Shown here: one piece after another, positions 33,795-41,400 of the stretch | Numbering within the stretch: position 1 is the first letter of the stretch | How the letters are laid out: every line of letters begins with the position of its first letter | Assembly (NCBI RefSeq): GCF_001462455.1 | Contig: NZ_LNTD01000053.1 | Span: 1-41,400 of the forward strand | Direction of reading: 5' to 3' | DNA from: Cellulomonas sp. B6 | GTDB lineage: Bacteria; Actinomycetota; Actinomycetes; Actinomycetales; Cellulomonadaceae | DNA: 41,400 bases | Notes under the pieces: model-generated | Told to the model about the DNA's origin: nothing | The model's database searches: none | What the model saw: only the letters and a program-made list of their open reading frames with translations | Made by a program: the position numbers and the translations under genes

Positions 33795-35137
33795 GCACCG
33801 GGCCGGGCCGCGGCGACGTCGCCGCGCCGGCGGTCGCTGGTGGCCGCGCGGACGCCGGGACTGCGCCCGCCGACACCGCGCCCGCGGGCGACGACCGCAC
33901 GGTCGACGTGGCCGGGACGGCGCCGGCCGGCTGGTGGGAGCGTGTGCGCGGCTGGCCGTGGTGGTTCCACGTGCTGCTCGTCTTCACGGCGTCCCGCCTG
34001 CTGGCCGGGGTCGTGTTCGTCTGGACCTCGACGGTCCAGGAGGCGAACCTGTGGACCGACGCGAACCCGCCGTACCAGCAGTACGTCGCGCTGATGTACG
34101 ACGGCGGCTGGTACCGCCAGATCGCCGAGTCCGGGTACCCCGCCGAGCTCCCGCGCGACGCGCAGGGCCTCGTGCAGCAGAACCCGTGGGCGTTCTTCCC
34201 GCTGTACCCGATGCTCGTGCGCGGTCTCATGGCCCTCACGGGCGGTTCGTGGGTCGCGGTCGCACCGACGGTCGCGCTCGTGCTCGCGGCGCTCGCGGCC
34301 CTCGTCGTGCACGAGGTCGTGCGCCACGGTGCGCCGCGCGCCGTCGCGGCCCGGCCGGGGCTGCCGCTCGCGTCGGTCGCGCTGGTCTGCGCGTTCCCGA
34401 CGGCCGCGGTCCTGCAGGTCGCCTACACCGAGTCCGCCGCGCTGCTGCTGGTCGCGACGTCGCTGCTGCTGATCGTGCGGCGCCGGTACGGCTGGGCCGC
34501 GCTCGCGGTCGTCGCCCTCGGCTTCACGCGCGCGGTCGCGCTGCCGATGGCGGTGGTGGTGGTCGTGCACGCCGGCGTGCGCTGGTGGCGCGCGCGGCGC
34601 GGCGACGACACCTTCACGCGGCGCGACGGCGTCGGCCTGGCGGGGCTCGCGGTCGCGTCGGGCGTCTCGGGCGTCGCGTGGCCGGCCATCTGCGGGTGGG
34701 CGACGGGCGTGCCGGACGGCTACCTGCAGACGCAGGAGGCGTGGCGGGGCGTGCGCGAGGTGACGCCGTTCTACGGGTGGACGTACGTGCCGCAGTTCTG
34801 GTTCGGCGACGCCGGCCCGTGGCTCGTGGCGGCAGGTGCGGCGCTCGTGCTGGCGGTGCTGCTCGTGCCGGCCGCCTGGCGGATCGGGCCCGAGCTGCAC
34901 GCGTGGTCGGCCGCGTACGTGCTGTACATCGTCGCGGTGATCGAGCCGGGCTCGAGCCTCGCGCGGTTCCTGCTGCTCGCGTTCCCGCTGGCAGCGGTCA
35001 CGGCCGGCGTCGTGACGCGCCCCGCGTGGGCGCGGAGGCTGTGGTTCGGGGCGGTGCTCGTCCTCATGCTCGGGCTGCAGGTGCTGTGGATCCGCCAGAT
35101 GTGGGAGTTCAACCCGCACGGCGACTGGCCGCCGTGA
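33791..35137 (+). CDS. PIG-V-like mannosyltransferase, membrane protein
   Basis: A 448-residue polytopic protein with about nine to ten helices, probably a GT-C glycosyltransferase using polyprenyl-phosphate mannose. The PIG-V-type region is visible: MYDGGWYRQIAESGYPAELP (acidic residue before the Trp-Tyr pair) and, after a gap, NPWAFFPLYPMLVRGLM, then AYTESAALLLVATSLLLI. The first 50 residues are an Ala/Pro/Asp-rich cytosolic tail. The GTG overlaps the folP2 stop (GTGA). In mycobacteria the gene after folP2 is another sugar transferase (gpgS). The acceptor is unknown. Confidence 0.82.
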   Translation: MSTGPGRGDVAAPAVAGGRADAGTAPADTAPAGDDRTVDVAGTAPAGWWERVRGWPWWFHVLLVFTASRLLAGVVFVWTSTVQEANLWTDANPPYQQYVALMYDGGWYRQIAESGYPAELPRDAQGLVQQNPWAFFPLYPMLVRGLMALTGGSWVAVAPTVALVLAALAALVVHEVVRHGAPRAVAARPGLPLASVALVCAFPTAAVLQVAYTESAALLLVATSLLLIVRRRYGWAALAVVALGFTRAVALPMAVVVVVHAGVRWWRARRGDDTFTRRDGVGLAGLAVASGVSGVAWPAICGWATGVPDGYLQTQEAWRGVREVTPFYGWTYVPQFWFGDAGPWLVAAGAALVLAVLLVPAAWRIGPELHAWSAAYVLYIVAVIEPGSSLARFLLLAFPLAAVTAGVVTRPAWARRLWFGAVLVLMLGLQVLWIRQMWEFNPHGDWPP

Positions 35138-35183
35138 CCGGTCCGTGCTGCGGGCACCGCGGCGGCGTCCGCCCTCGGTGAAC

Positions 35184-35189
35184 TAGGAT
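35184..35189 (+). promoter_or_regulatory. -10 box of DUF3117 gene
   Basis: TAGGAT in AACTAGGATGG, 87 bases before the ATG. The leader ends in AAGGAGA (35264–35270), a good ribosome-binding site. Confidence 0.5.
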
Positions 35190-35276
35190 GGTCGGCGGAC
35201 AACCGGCTGACCAGTGAGGTTGCCGGGGCCGCCGACGATCGTCGGACGGCCGTAGACGAGGCGAAGGAGAGGCCGG

Positions 35277-35444
35277 ATGGCCGCGATGAAGCCGAGGACC
35301 GGCGACGGACCGCTCGAGGTGACCAAGGAGGGCCGCGGCATCGTCATGCGCGTCCCGCTCGAGGGCGGCGGACGGCTGGTGGTCGAGCTCAACGCGACCG
35401 AGGCCGCCGAGCTGGGCGAGGCCCTGTCCTCCGTCGTCGGCTGA
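35277..35444 (+). CDS. DUF3117 protein
   Basis: A 55-residue protein, easily missed because of its size. It begins MAAMKPRTGDGPLEVTKEGR and ends ELNATEAAELGEALSSVVG, matching the very conserved actinobacterial DUF3117 family (Rv1211 type). The function is unknown. AAGGAGA lies six bases before the ATG. pepA starts 10 bases after its stop, so they may share an mRNA. High conservation for such a small protein suggests a core, perhaps regulatory, role (inference). Confidence 0.93.
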   Translation: MAAMKPRTGDGPLEVTKEGRGIVMRVPLEGGGRLVVELNATEAAELGEALSSVVG

Positions 35445-35454
35445 CGACCTGCGC

Positions 35455-37053
35455 ATGAGCCCTCGCACCACCGGCACGGCGGCGACCGCAGCACGGCGCA
35501 CACCGCCCCCCGTCACGTTGCACGGCGCCACCGTCGTCGACTCGCCGCTCCTCACGGACGGCACGGTCGACGCGGTGGCGGTGCAGGTCGCGCCGCCGCG
35601 GGTGGATGACGACGCGCTGCAGCCGCGGTCGGGGACTCCGCAGGCCGCGGCCCGGTACGGCGTCGACCTGGCCGAGCTGGCCGATCGCGCGGGGCTCACC
35701 GGTGCCGCGGGCGAGGCGTTCACCGTCCACCTGCCGCTGCCGGTCGGCTCGTCCGTCGTGCTGCCCTGGGCGGGGCTGCCCTCGCGCCTCGTCCTCCTGG
35801 GCGTCGGCGACGAGAGCCCGACCGCGCTGCGCCGTGCGGGGGCCGCGCTCGCGCGGGCGACCCGTGGCGTGGGGCGCGTCGCGACGACCGTCGGCGCCCA
35901 GACCCACCACGACCCGTCCGCCGCCGCGCAGGCCGCGCGCGCCGTCGTCGAGGGCTACCTGCTGGCGTCCTACACGACGCCCCGGACCACAGCCGAGCCG
36001 AGCACCTCGCAGGCCGCCGAGCTCGTGCTCCTGGGGCGGGACGGCGACCAGGTCGCGGCCGCGGTCGAGGCCGCCCGCACCGGCGCCGAGGCGACGTGGC
36101 TCGTGCGTGACCTCGCCAACACGCCGTCGAACGTCAAGGACCCCGCGTGGCTTGCCGACCGCGCGCGTCGGCTGGGCGCCGACGCGGGGCTCGACGTCCA
36201 GGTCCTCGGTCCCCGCGAGCTGACCGCCGGCGGCTTCGGCGGCATCCTCGCCGTCGGGGGCGGCTCGGCGTCGACCCCGCGGCTCGTCCGCCTCACCTAC
36301 ACGCCCGCGGGCGGCGGCGGCAGGCACGTCGTCGTCGTCGGCAAGGGCATCACGTACGACACCGGCGGCCTGTCGATCAAGCCGCGCGAGGCCATGGTCC
36401 CGATGAAGACCGACATGGCCGGTGCGGCGGTCGCCCTCGCGACCGTGCTCGCGGCGGCGCGTGCACGCCTGCCGCACCGCGTCACCGCGGTCCTGCCGCT
36501 CGCCGAGAACCACGTCGGCGCCGCGTCGTACCGACCGGGTGACGTGCTGACGCTGCACGGCGGCACGACCGTCGAGATCGCCAACACCGACGCCGAGGGC
36601 CGCCTCGTGCTCGCCGACGCGCTCGCGTGGGCCGACGCGACGCTCGACCCCGACGTGCTCGTCGACGTCGCGACCCTCACGGGCGCGGCGAGCCTCGGCC
36701 TGGGCAAGCAGCACGCCGCGCTCTACGGCACCGACGACGCGCTCGTCGCGGCGCTCGCCGCCGCGGGCGACCGCACGGGTGAGCTCGCGTGGCCCATGCC
36801 GCTGGTCGCGGAGTACGAGGAGGCCGTGCGCTCGTCCGTCGCCGACCTGCGCCACGTGCCGCAGGACCGCACGATCGGCGGCGGCTCCATCACCGCCGCG
36901 CTGTTCCTGCGGCACTTCGTCGGCGACCGGACGTGGGCCCACCTCGACATCGCCGGCCCCGGGCGCTCGACGTCCGACAAGCACGAGGTCACGGAGGGTG
37001 CGACCGGGTACGGCGCGCGCCTGCTGCTGGAGTACCTGAGCGCGCTGGACTGA
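35455..37053 (+). CDS. pepA: Leucyl aminopeptidase (M17)
   Basis: A cytosolic di-metal aminopeptidase that removes N-terminal residues from peptides and can act in mycothiol-conjugate and peptide turnover. Length 532. A divergent N-terminal domain (1–190) is followed by the catalytic domain: LVRDLANTPSNVKDP, the metal lysine and aspartate in GKGITYDTGGLSIKP, MKTDMAGAAVALAT, the signature NTDAEGRLVLADAL, and the C-terminal HLDIAGPGRSTSDKHEVTEG with TGYGARLLLEYL. The ATG at 35455 is close behind DUF3117; no strong ribosome-binding site is visible. Some members also bind DNA, but this is not testable here. Confidence 0.95.
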   Translation: MSPRTTGTAATAARRTPPPVTLHGATVVDSPLLTDGTVDAVAVQVAPPRVDDDALQPRSGTPQAAARYGVDLAELADRAGLTGAAGEAFTVHLPLPVGSSVVLPWAGLPSRLVLLGVGDESPTALRRAGAALARATRGVGRVATTVGAQTHHDPSAAAQAARAVVEGYLLASYTTPRTTAEPSTSQAAELVLLGRDGDQVAAAVEAARTGAEATWLVRDLANTPSNVKDPAWLADRARRLGADAGLDVQVLGPRELTAGGFGGILAVGGGSASTPRLVRLTYTPAGGGGRHVVVVGKGITYDTGGLSIKPREAMVPMKTDMAGAAVALATVLAAARARLPHRVTAVLPLAENHVGAASYRPGDVLTLHGGTTVEIANTDAEGRLVLADALAWADATLDPDVLVDVATLTGAASLGLGKQHAALYGTDDALVAALAAAGDRTGELAWPMPLVAEYEEAVRSSVADLRHVPQDRTIGGGSITAALFLRHFVGDRTWAHLDIAGPGRSTSDKHEVTEGATGYGARLLLEYLSALD

Positions 37054-37064
37054 GGGCGGCGACG

Positions 37065-37092
37065 CGCACCGGCCGAACGGTCGGCCGGTGCG
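37065..37092. terminator. Bidirectional hairpin between pepA and O-methyltransferase
   Basis: CGCACCGGCCGA (37065–37076) pairs perfectly with 37081–37092 around the tetraloop ACGG. It lies between convergent stops 57 bases apart and can serve both. Confidence 0.8.
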
Positions 37093-37110
37093 ACCCGCGG
37101 CCGCGCCGCG

Positions 37111-37743
37111 TCAGCGGCGGACGGCTACCAGCAGCCCGTCGCCCACGGGCAGCAGCGCCGGCATCAGGCGCTCGTCGGCGCGGACCTGCCGGCCGACGTC
37201 GCGCACGGTCGTCGTGGCCTCGTCCCGGCGGGCCGGGTCGGCGACGCGGTCGTGCCAGAGGGCGTCGTCGACCACGAGCACGCCCCCCGGGCGCAGCAGG
37301 CGCACGGCCTGCTCGACGTAGCCCGGGCAGCCGTCGACGTCCGCGTCGACGACCACCATGTCGTACCCGCCGTCGGTCAGTCGCGGGAGCACGTCGAGCG
37401 CGCGTCCCGAGATCGCACGCGTGCGGGTGCTGCGCACGCCCTCCTCGGCGAACGCCTCCTTCGCGGCGCGCTGGTGCTCGAGCTCGATGTCGATCGTCGT
37501 CAGCACGCCGTCGGCCGGCATGCCGCGCAGCAGGTAGAGGGAGCCGACCCCGGCGCCCGTGCCGACCTCGACCACCGCGCGGGCCTGCACCGCCGCCGCG
37601 AGCACGCGCAGCGTCGCTCCCGCGCCCGGCGCGACGGGCGTGCACCCGAGGTGGGACGCGCGCTCACGGGCCCGCAGCAGCACGTCGTCCTCGTCGAGGA
37701 ACTCCTCGCAGTACACCCAGCTCTGCGCCTTGTCGGTGGAGAT
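37111..37743 (-). CDS. SAM-dependent O-methyltransferase, likely AUC start
   Basis: A class I methyltransferase of the small O-methyltransferase family (catechol/caffeoyl-CoA type). SAM motif I is [36 protein letters not shown] and [15 protein letters not shown] hold the metal-binding acidic residues. The only ATG/GTG/TTG in frame is a GTG at 37716 (201 residues), but it has no ribosome-binding site and cuts off the SWxYxEEF start typical of the family. An ATC at 37743 has GAGGAGG five bases upstream and would give [20 protein letters not shown] at the N-terminus (210 residues); an in-frame TGA lies just beyond. It is divergent from sigE, as is Rv1220c in M. tuberculosis. Confidence 0.85.
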   Translation of the reverse strand: MSTDKAQSWVYCEEFLDEDDVLLRARERASHLGCTPVAPGAGATLRVLAAAVQARAVVEVGTGAGVGSLYLLRGMPADGVLTTIDIELEHQRAAKEAFAEEGVRSTRTRAISGRALDVLPRLTDGGYDMVVVDADVDGCPGYVEQAVRLLRPGGVLVVDDALWHDRVADPARRDEATTTVRDVGRQVRADERLMPALLPVGDGLLVAVRR

Positions 37744-37748
37744 GTCGG

Positions 37749-37755
37749 CCTCCTC
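37749..37755 (-). promoter_or_regulatory. Ribosome-binding site before ATC codon
   Basis: GAGGAGG on the minus strand, five bases before the ATC at 37743. It is the best such site near this gene and is the reason for preferring the non-canonical start. Confidence 0.5.
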
Positions 37756-37790
37756 GTCGTGCGCCCCGGTGCGGGGCGTCCCTGCCGGTC

Positions 37791-37796
37791 AGCGTA
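37791..37796 (-). promoter_or_regulatory. -10 box of O-methyltransferase gene
   Basis: TACGCT on the minus strand. It predicts a leader of about 40 bases that includes the GAGGAGG, in line with a led transcript starting translation at 37743 rather than at the GTG 27 bases further on. Confidence 0.45.
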
Positions 37797-37862
37797 GTCC
37801 CGCGGGGTGCGGGGCCCCGGCAGCGCGCACGCGTGGCGGCACGCCGTCCGGTCGGTGGTTCG

Positions 37863-37879
37863 CCCGTGACGAACACGGG
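37863..37879. promoter_or_regulatory. Inverted repeat in sigE upstream region
   Basis: CCCGTG (37863–37868) and CACGGG (37874–37879) flank ACGAA. It may be an operator or hairpin in the divergent 202-base region between the O-methyltransferase and sigE genes. Confidence 0.35.
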
Positions 37880-37945
37880 TCGAGGAGCGTGCCCGGACCT
37901 GGGACACTGGTCGTCAGCGCCCCGACCCGGAGAGAACCCACGCAC

Positions 37946-38554
37946 ATGAGCGATCAGCCCGCCGAGTGGCAGGCCCCGTCGTGGGAGGAGATCGTCCGCG
38001 AGCACTCGGCGCGCGTCTACCGCCTCGCGTACCGACTGACCGGCAACCGGCACGACGCCGAGGACCTCACGCAGGAGACGTTCGTCCGCGTGTTCCGGTC
38101 GCTGCACACGTACAGCCCCGGCACGTTCGAGGGCTGGCTGCACCGCATCACGACGAACCTGTTCCTCGACCAGGCGCGTCGTCGCCAGCGCGTGCGCATC
38201 GAGCCGATCGGGGACGACTCCGAGCGCTGGGCGTCGGCCGACGCGCTCGCGACGCCCGAGCGCGCGTTCGAGAACGGCAACCTCGACCACGACGTGCAGC
38301 GGGCGCTCGACGCGCTGCCCCCCGAGTACCGCGCGGCCGTCGTGCTGTGCGACATCGAGGGGCTGTCGTACGAGGAGATCGCGGTCACCCTCGGCATCAA
38401 GCTCGGCACCGTGCGTTCCCGGATCCACCGCGCGCGGGCCCGGCTGCGGATCGCGCTCGAGCACCGTCGTCCCGACCTCGTCGCGCGCGGCGAGGCGGTC
38501 GCCCCGGGCGCCGACGGCGACCGGTCCGGCGCCCCCGCGGAGGTGGCGGGGTGA
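37946..38554 (+). CDS. sigE: ECF sigma factor SigE
   Basis: A 202-residue extracytoplasmic-function sigma factor that directs RNA polymerase to envelope-stress promoters. Region 2 is [20 protein letters not shown] with [20 protein letters not shown] and [16 protein letters not shown]. Region 4 is [20 protein letters not shown] with [20 protein letters not shown] and IHRARARLR. The ATG at 37946 has GGAGAGA about ten bases upstream. The gene order with an anti-sigma gene, htrA and tatB matches M. tuberculosis Rv1221–Rv1224, which supports the SigE name. The 3' end overlaps rseA (GTGA). Confidence 0.93.
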   Translation: MSDQPAEWQAPSWEEIVREHSARVYRLAYRLTGNRHDAEDLTQETFVRVFRSLHTYSPGTFEGWLHRITTNLFLDQARRRQRVRIEPIGDDSERWASADALATPERAFENGNLDHDVQRALDALPPEYRAAVVLCDIEGLSYEEIAVTLGIKLGTVRSRIHRARARLRIALEHRRPDLVARGEAVAPGADGDRSGAPAEVAG

Positions 38555-39462
38555 TGCACCTCGGTTCGCGCATCAGCGCCCTCGTCGACGGGCAGCTCGA
38601 CCCGGCCGCGACCGAGCGTGCGCTCGCGCACGTCGCGACGTGCCGCGCGTGCGCGGGCGAGCTCGCCGACGCGCGCGCGGCCCGTCGCGCGCTCGCGGCG
38701 GCGGAGCCGGTGCTGCCCACGGAGGACCTCACGGCCCGGCTGCTGTCGCTCTCCTCGCAGGGCACCACGCCGAGCGTCCCGCACCGCGACCCCTTCGCCG
38801 TCGCGGGCGGCGCCCCGCTGCCCGTCGCGGCGACCCGCGCGCTGCGCGGCGACGTCGTGGCGCGCCGCTCGCCGGTGCGGCTCGTCGTGGGCTCCGTCGC
38901 CGGTCTCGGCGCCGTGGCCGCGGGGCTCTTCGTCCTGGGCGGTCGCCCGGTCGTCACGCCGACGAGCCACCCGGCCGCCGTCCTCGGGCTGCTCGCGCAC
39001 CCGTCGGCCGTCGCGGTCGACGGCCGCGCGCTGAGCACCGACGACGCGACCGTCTCGCGGTTGCGTGGTCAGGGCTGGACGTTCCCGCAGAGCCTGCCGA
39101 CGGACTGGCAGGTCGCCGCGATCCGCTGGTCGCCGGGGGACGTGCCGACGCTCGAGGTCGACGTCGCGGGCCCGGACGGCACGTTCGTCGTCACCGAGCA
39201 GCAGGGGCGCCTCGACACCGCGGCGCTCGCGGGGGCGCCGGTGCGCGAGATCGGCGGCCGTGACGTCCACGTGCTGTCCTACGAGCCGTGGCACGTGGCC
39301 TGGCAGTCGGAGGCGACCGTGGTGCAGGTGCTCGCCGCGCAGGACGACGGTGACGTCGACGCGCTCGTCGCGGCGTTCCCGGCCGGGGGCTACGACGACA
39401 CCATGACGGGCCGCATCGGCCGCGGGTGGCAGACCGTGTCGACGGCCTGGGACCGCGGGTGA
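38551..39462 (+). CDS. rseA: Zinc-binding anti-sigma factor
   Basis: Binds and holds SigE at the membrane until stress releases it. The ZAS motif is complete: H27-x3-C31-x2-C34 in [12 protein letters not shown]. One helix at about 107–130 ([20 protein letters not shown]) is followed by an extracytoplasmic domain of some 170 residues that includes [20 protein letters not shown] and a Trp-containing [20 protein letters not shown]. At 303 residues it is longer than the mycobacterial RseA (about 150), which lacks this outer domain. The GTG at 38551 overlaps the sigE stop and has GGAGG seven bases upstream; the ATG at 38554 is the alternative. Confidence 0.88.
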   Translation: MMHLGSRISALVDGQLDPAATERALAHVATCRACAGELADARAARRALAAAEPVLPTEDLTARLLSLSSQGTTPSVPHRDPFAVAGGAPLPVAATRALRGDVVARRSPVRLVVGSVAGLGAVAAGLFVLGGRPVVTPTSHPAAVLGLLAHPSAVAVDGRALSTDDATVSRLRGQGWTFPQSLPTDWQVAAIRWSPGDVPTLEVDVAGPDGTFVVTEQQGRLDTAALAGAPVREIGGRDVHVLSYEPWHVAWQSEATVVQVLAAQDDGDVDALVAAFPAGGYDDTMTGRIGRGWQTVSTAWDRG

Positions 39463-40934
39463 GCGACACCGACGGGACGACGCCCGGCGGCCCGGCCCCG
39501 ACCCCGCCGCCGGCTGCGGACCGGCCCGTCGCGCCGGCGTCCCCTGCGGACGGGTCCGACACGCCCGCACCGGCCACCGACCGGGCGTCCGCGGCGGCGC
39601 CGACGGGGCCGCTGTTCGCGGCGCCCTCGTCGTACCGGCACGTCACGAGAACCCCTGCACCGGCGCCCTCGGTCGGCGTCGCACCCGGGCCGACGTCCGG
39701 CGGCCCCGCCGCGGTCCCGCCCGCCCTGCAGGCGCCCGCCGCCCCGCCGGGCACGACGCCCGACGGTCTGCCGCCGCTCCACGGGTATCCCGTCGGCTCG
39801 GCACCCGCGCCGGCTCCCGCCCGGCGGCGGTCGCGTCGCGGCCTGTCGGCCGCCTGGGTCGCACCGCTCGTCGTCGCAGCGCTCGCCGCCGGGTTCGGCG
39901 GCGGCGTGCTGGGAGCCCGTGCGTTCCCGGACGACCGTCGGCCCGCCGACGCCGCGCTGCCCGTCACCTCGACGCCCGGCGTCCCGGGGGCACCCGTGGA
40001 CCGGTCGCCCGGGTCGATCGCCGCGATCGCCGCGGACGTCCTGCCGAGCGTCGTCTCGATCGAGGTCCGCACCACCGACGGCGAGGGCTCCGGCTCGGGC
40101 TTCGTGCTGCGCGAGGACGGCTACATCCTCACCAACAACCACGTGGTGGCCGGCGCCGAGCAGGGCACGCTCGTCGTCGTCTTCGCGGACGGCTCCGAGC
40201 AGCCGGGCACCGTGGTCGGTGCGACCGGCGAGTACGACCTCGCCGTCGTCAAGGTCGAGTCCACCGGTCTGACGCCGCTCGTGCTCGGGGACTCCGACGC
40301 CGTCGTCGTCGGCGACCCCGTGGTCGCGGTCGGTGCGCCGCTCGGCCTGGCCGGCACGGTCACGACCGGCATCGTCAGCGCACGCAACCGGCCCGTCGTC
40401 GCGGGGGGCTCGACCGACGCCGCGTTCATCAACGCGATCCAGACCGACGCGGCCATCAACCCCGGCAACTCCGGCGGGCCCCTGGTCGACATGGCGGGGC
40501 AGGTCGTCGGCATCAACTCCGCGATCGCCCAGCTGCCGGGCCGGCTCACGAGCGCCGGCAGCATCGGCCTGGGCTTCGCGATCCCGTCGAACCAGGCGCG
40601 GCGCACGGCCGAGCAGCTCATCGAGACCGGCCGCGCGACGTACCCGGTGATCGGCGTGCTGCTCGACCCCGACTACCAGGGCGAGGGCGTGCGCGTCGTC
40701 GAGCAGGACCCCGACGGCGGGCGGGCCGTCACCCCCGACGGTCCGGCCGACGTCGCGGGCATCCGCCGGGGCGACGTGATCCTGGCGATCGACGGCCGGC
40801 CGGTGACGGCGTCCGACGAGCTGATCGTCGCGATCCGCGCGCACCAGCCCGGCGACACCGTGGTGCTGCGCGTGCGCACGGGCGAGGACGAGCGCGACGT
40901 GCGCGTCCGGCTCGACGAGGTGGCCTCGGACTGA
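39459..40934 (+). CDS. htrA: HtrA-type serine protease
   Basis: A membrane-anchored S1C protease for quality control outside the membrane. The 491 residues divide into a Pro/Ala/Thr-rich cytosolic tail (1–125), one helix (about 130–150, WVAPLVVAALAAGFGGGVLG), the trypsin-like domain with triad H228 (LTNNHVVAG), D260 (YDLAVVK) and S338 (NPGNSGGPLV), and a C-terminal PDZ domain (about 390–485, DVAGIRRGDVILAIDGRPVT). The GTG overlaps the rseA stop (GTGA); no in-frame upstream start is better. In mycobacteria the homologous gene also follows sigE–rseA and is part of the same stress response. Confidence 0.95.
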   Translation: MSDTDGTTPGGPAPTPPPAADRPVAPASPADGSDTPAPATDRASAAAPTGPLFAAPSSYRHVTRTPAPAPSVGVAPGPTSGGPAAVPPALQAPAAPPGTTPDGLPPLHGYPVGSAPAPAPARRRSRRGLSAAWVAPLVVAALAAGFGGGVLGARAFPDDRRPADAALPVTSTPGVPGAPVDRSPGSIAAIAADVLPSVVSIEVRTTDGEGSGSGFVLREDGYILTNNHVVAGAEQGTLVVVFADGSEQPGTVVGATGEYDLAVVKVESTGLTPLVLGDSDAVVVGDPVVAVGAPLGLAGTVTTGIVSARNRPVVAGGSTDAAFINAIQTDAAINPGNSGGPLVDMAGQVVGINSAIAQLPGRLTSAGSIGLGFAIPSNQARRTAEQLIETGRATYPVIGVLLDPDYQGEGVRVVEQDPDGGRAVTPDGPADVAGIRRGDVILAIDGRPVTASDELIVAIRAHQPGDTVVLRVRTGEDERDVRVRLDEVASD

Positions 40935-40980
40935 TCCCGGAGAACCGGACGGACCGCCGAACCGGCCCCGTGCCGCGCGG

Positions 40981-40986
40981 TAGCCT
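40981..40986 (+). promoter_or_regulatory. -10 box of tatB, leaderless
   Basis: TAGCCT ends six bases before the tatB GTG; no ribosome-binding site is present. It allows tatB expression apart from the sigE operon. Confidence 0.58.
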
Positions 40987-40992
40987 GGTCGG

Positions 40993-41349
40993 GTGCTGGG
41001 GATCAACGGAGGCGAGCTGATCATCCTGCTGCTCGTCATCGCGCTGGTCGTCGGCCCCGAGAGGCTCCCGACGTACGCCGAGCAGCTCGCCCGGTGGGTG
41101 CGGCAGGCGCGCGACCTCGCCCGCGACGCCCGCGGTCGCGTCGACGAGGAGCTCGGCGCGGGCGACGTCGACTGGGAGGCGCTCGACCCCCGTCGCTACG
41201 ACCCCCGCCGCATCGTCCGGGACGCCCTCCTCGAGGACCCCGCGCCGCGTGCTCCCGCGCGCGCACCCGGCGCGACCGTGGCGGCCTCCGCCGCAGCGAC
41301 GGTGCTCGCGCCCGGGGCTCCGGCACCGTTCGACGACGAGGCGACCTGA
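40993..41349 (+). CDS. tatB: Sec-independent translocase subunit TatB
   Basis: TatB works with TatA and TatC to export folded proteins with twin-arginine signals. The 118-residue product has a short N-terminal helix (GELIILLLVIALVVGPERLP) with the conserved Glu and the Gly-Pro hinge, followed by an amphipathic helix (YAEQLARWVRQARDLARDAR) and a variable Ala/Pro-rich tail. The DPRRYDPRRIVRDALLED segment is typical of actinobacterial TatB. The longer tail and the place after htrA separate it from TatA. Confidence 0.93.
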   Translation: MLGINGGELIILLLVIALVVGPERLPTYAEQLARWVRQARDLARDARGRVDEELGAGDVDWEALDPRRYDPRRIVRDALLEDPAPRAPARAPGATVAASAAATVLAPGAPAPFDDEAT

Positions 41350-41400
41350 CCGGTCCCGCGGCGCGAGCCCCGCAGCAGCACGACCCGCAGCACGACCCCT
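41350..41400. other. Right edge, no gene assigned
   Basis: GC-rich bases after tatB with a short direct repeat (GCAGCACGACCC at about 41371 and again near the end). No gene start can be supported before the edge. Confidence 0.4.

Overview
The window is a compact, very GC-rich bacterial chromosome segment: almost every real codon ends in G or C, GTG starts are common, and many genes overlap by 4 bases (GTGA or ATGA). Mycothiol synthesis (mshB), an actinobacterial-type dapD, a 55-residue DUF3117 protein, a LOG–folP2 pair and an O-methyltransferase–sigE–rseA–htrA–tatB block point to an actinomycete. Gene content and style suggest Micrococcales, probably Cellulomonas-like; that family-level placement is inference. 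I see no tRNA, rRNA, CRISPR array, insertion sequence or phage gene.

Layout. 1–7.2 kb: ispH, rmuC (minus), a two-gene ABC-2 type exporter, ychF and a pterin-dehydratase/VOC fusion. 7.2–16.7 kb: a peptide-type ABC importer (lipoprotein, two permeases, one fused double ATPase) with a PH-domain membrane gene on the opposite strand inside it, followed by a second, divergent binding lipoprotein that resembles LpqW of mycobacteria. 16.7–25.3 kb: typA, a BCCT osmolyte transporter, mshB, a small membrane protein, a flavin reductase and a 964-residue VanW-type wall protein. 25.3–31.9 kb: an SH3-like small protein (minus), fdxA, dapC, gltA (citrate synthase), then dapD with a secreted transglycosylase-like gene (minus) divergent from dapE. 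32–37.7 kb: a LOG-type hydrolase, folP2-like gene, PIG-V-like glycosyltransferase, DUF3117, leucyl aminopeptidase and an O-methyltransferase (minus). 37.9–41.3 kb: sigE, anti-sigma factor, HtrA protease and tatB.

How the genes work together. dapC, dapD and dapE cover three steps of the succinylase route to diaminopimelate for peptidoglycan and lysine. VanW, the transglycosylase-like protein, SigE–RseA–HtrA and the PIG-V-like enzyme are envelope or envelope-stress functions. Order and neighbours recall Mycobacterium tuberculosis Rv1110–Rv1224 (ispH, ychF, typA/lpqW, mshB, fdxC/dapC, dapD/dapE, LOG, folP2, DUF3117, O-methyltransferase/sigE/rseA/htrA/tatB), so the window is mostly an old actinobacterial backbone.

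Regulation visible in sequence: at least eight genes have a TANNNT hexamer 6–8 bases before the start codon with no leader room (leaderless transcripts). An ideal CRP/GlxR palindrome lies upstream of gltA. Strong hairpins punctuate the ABC cluster and the convergent gene ends. I did not find a clearly new defence or biosynthetic system. The most unusual points are a six-helix insertion in a DppB-type permease, the opposite-strand PH gene inside the ABC operon, a probable AUC start codon, and a 16-bp tandem repeat running through the ispH stop codon.
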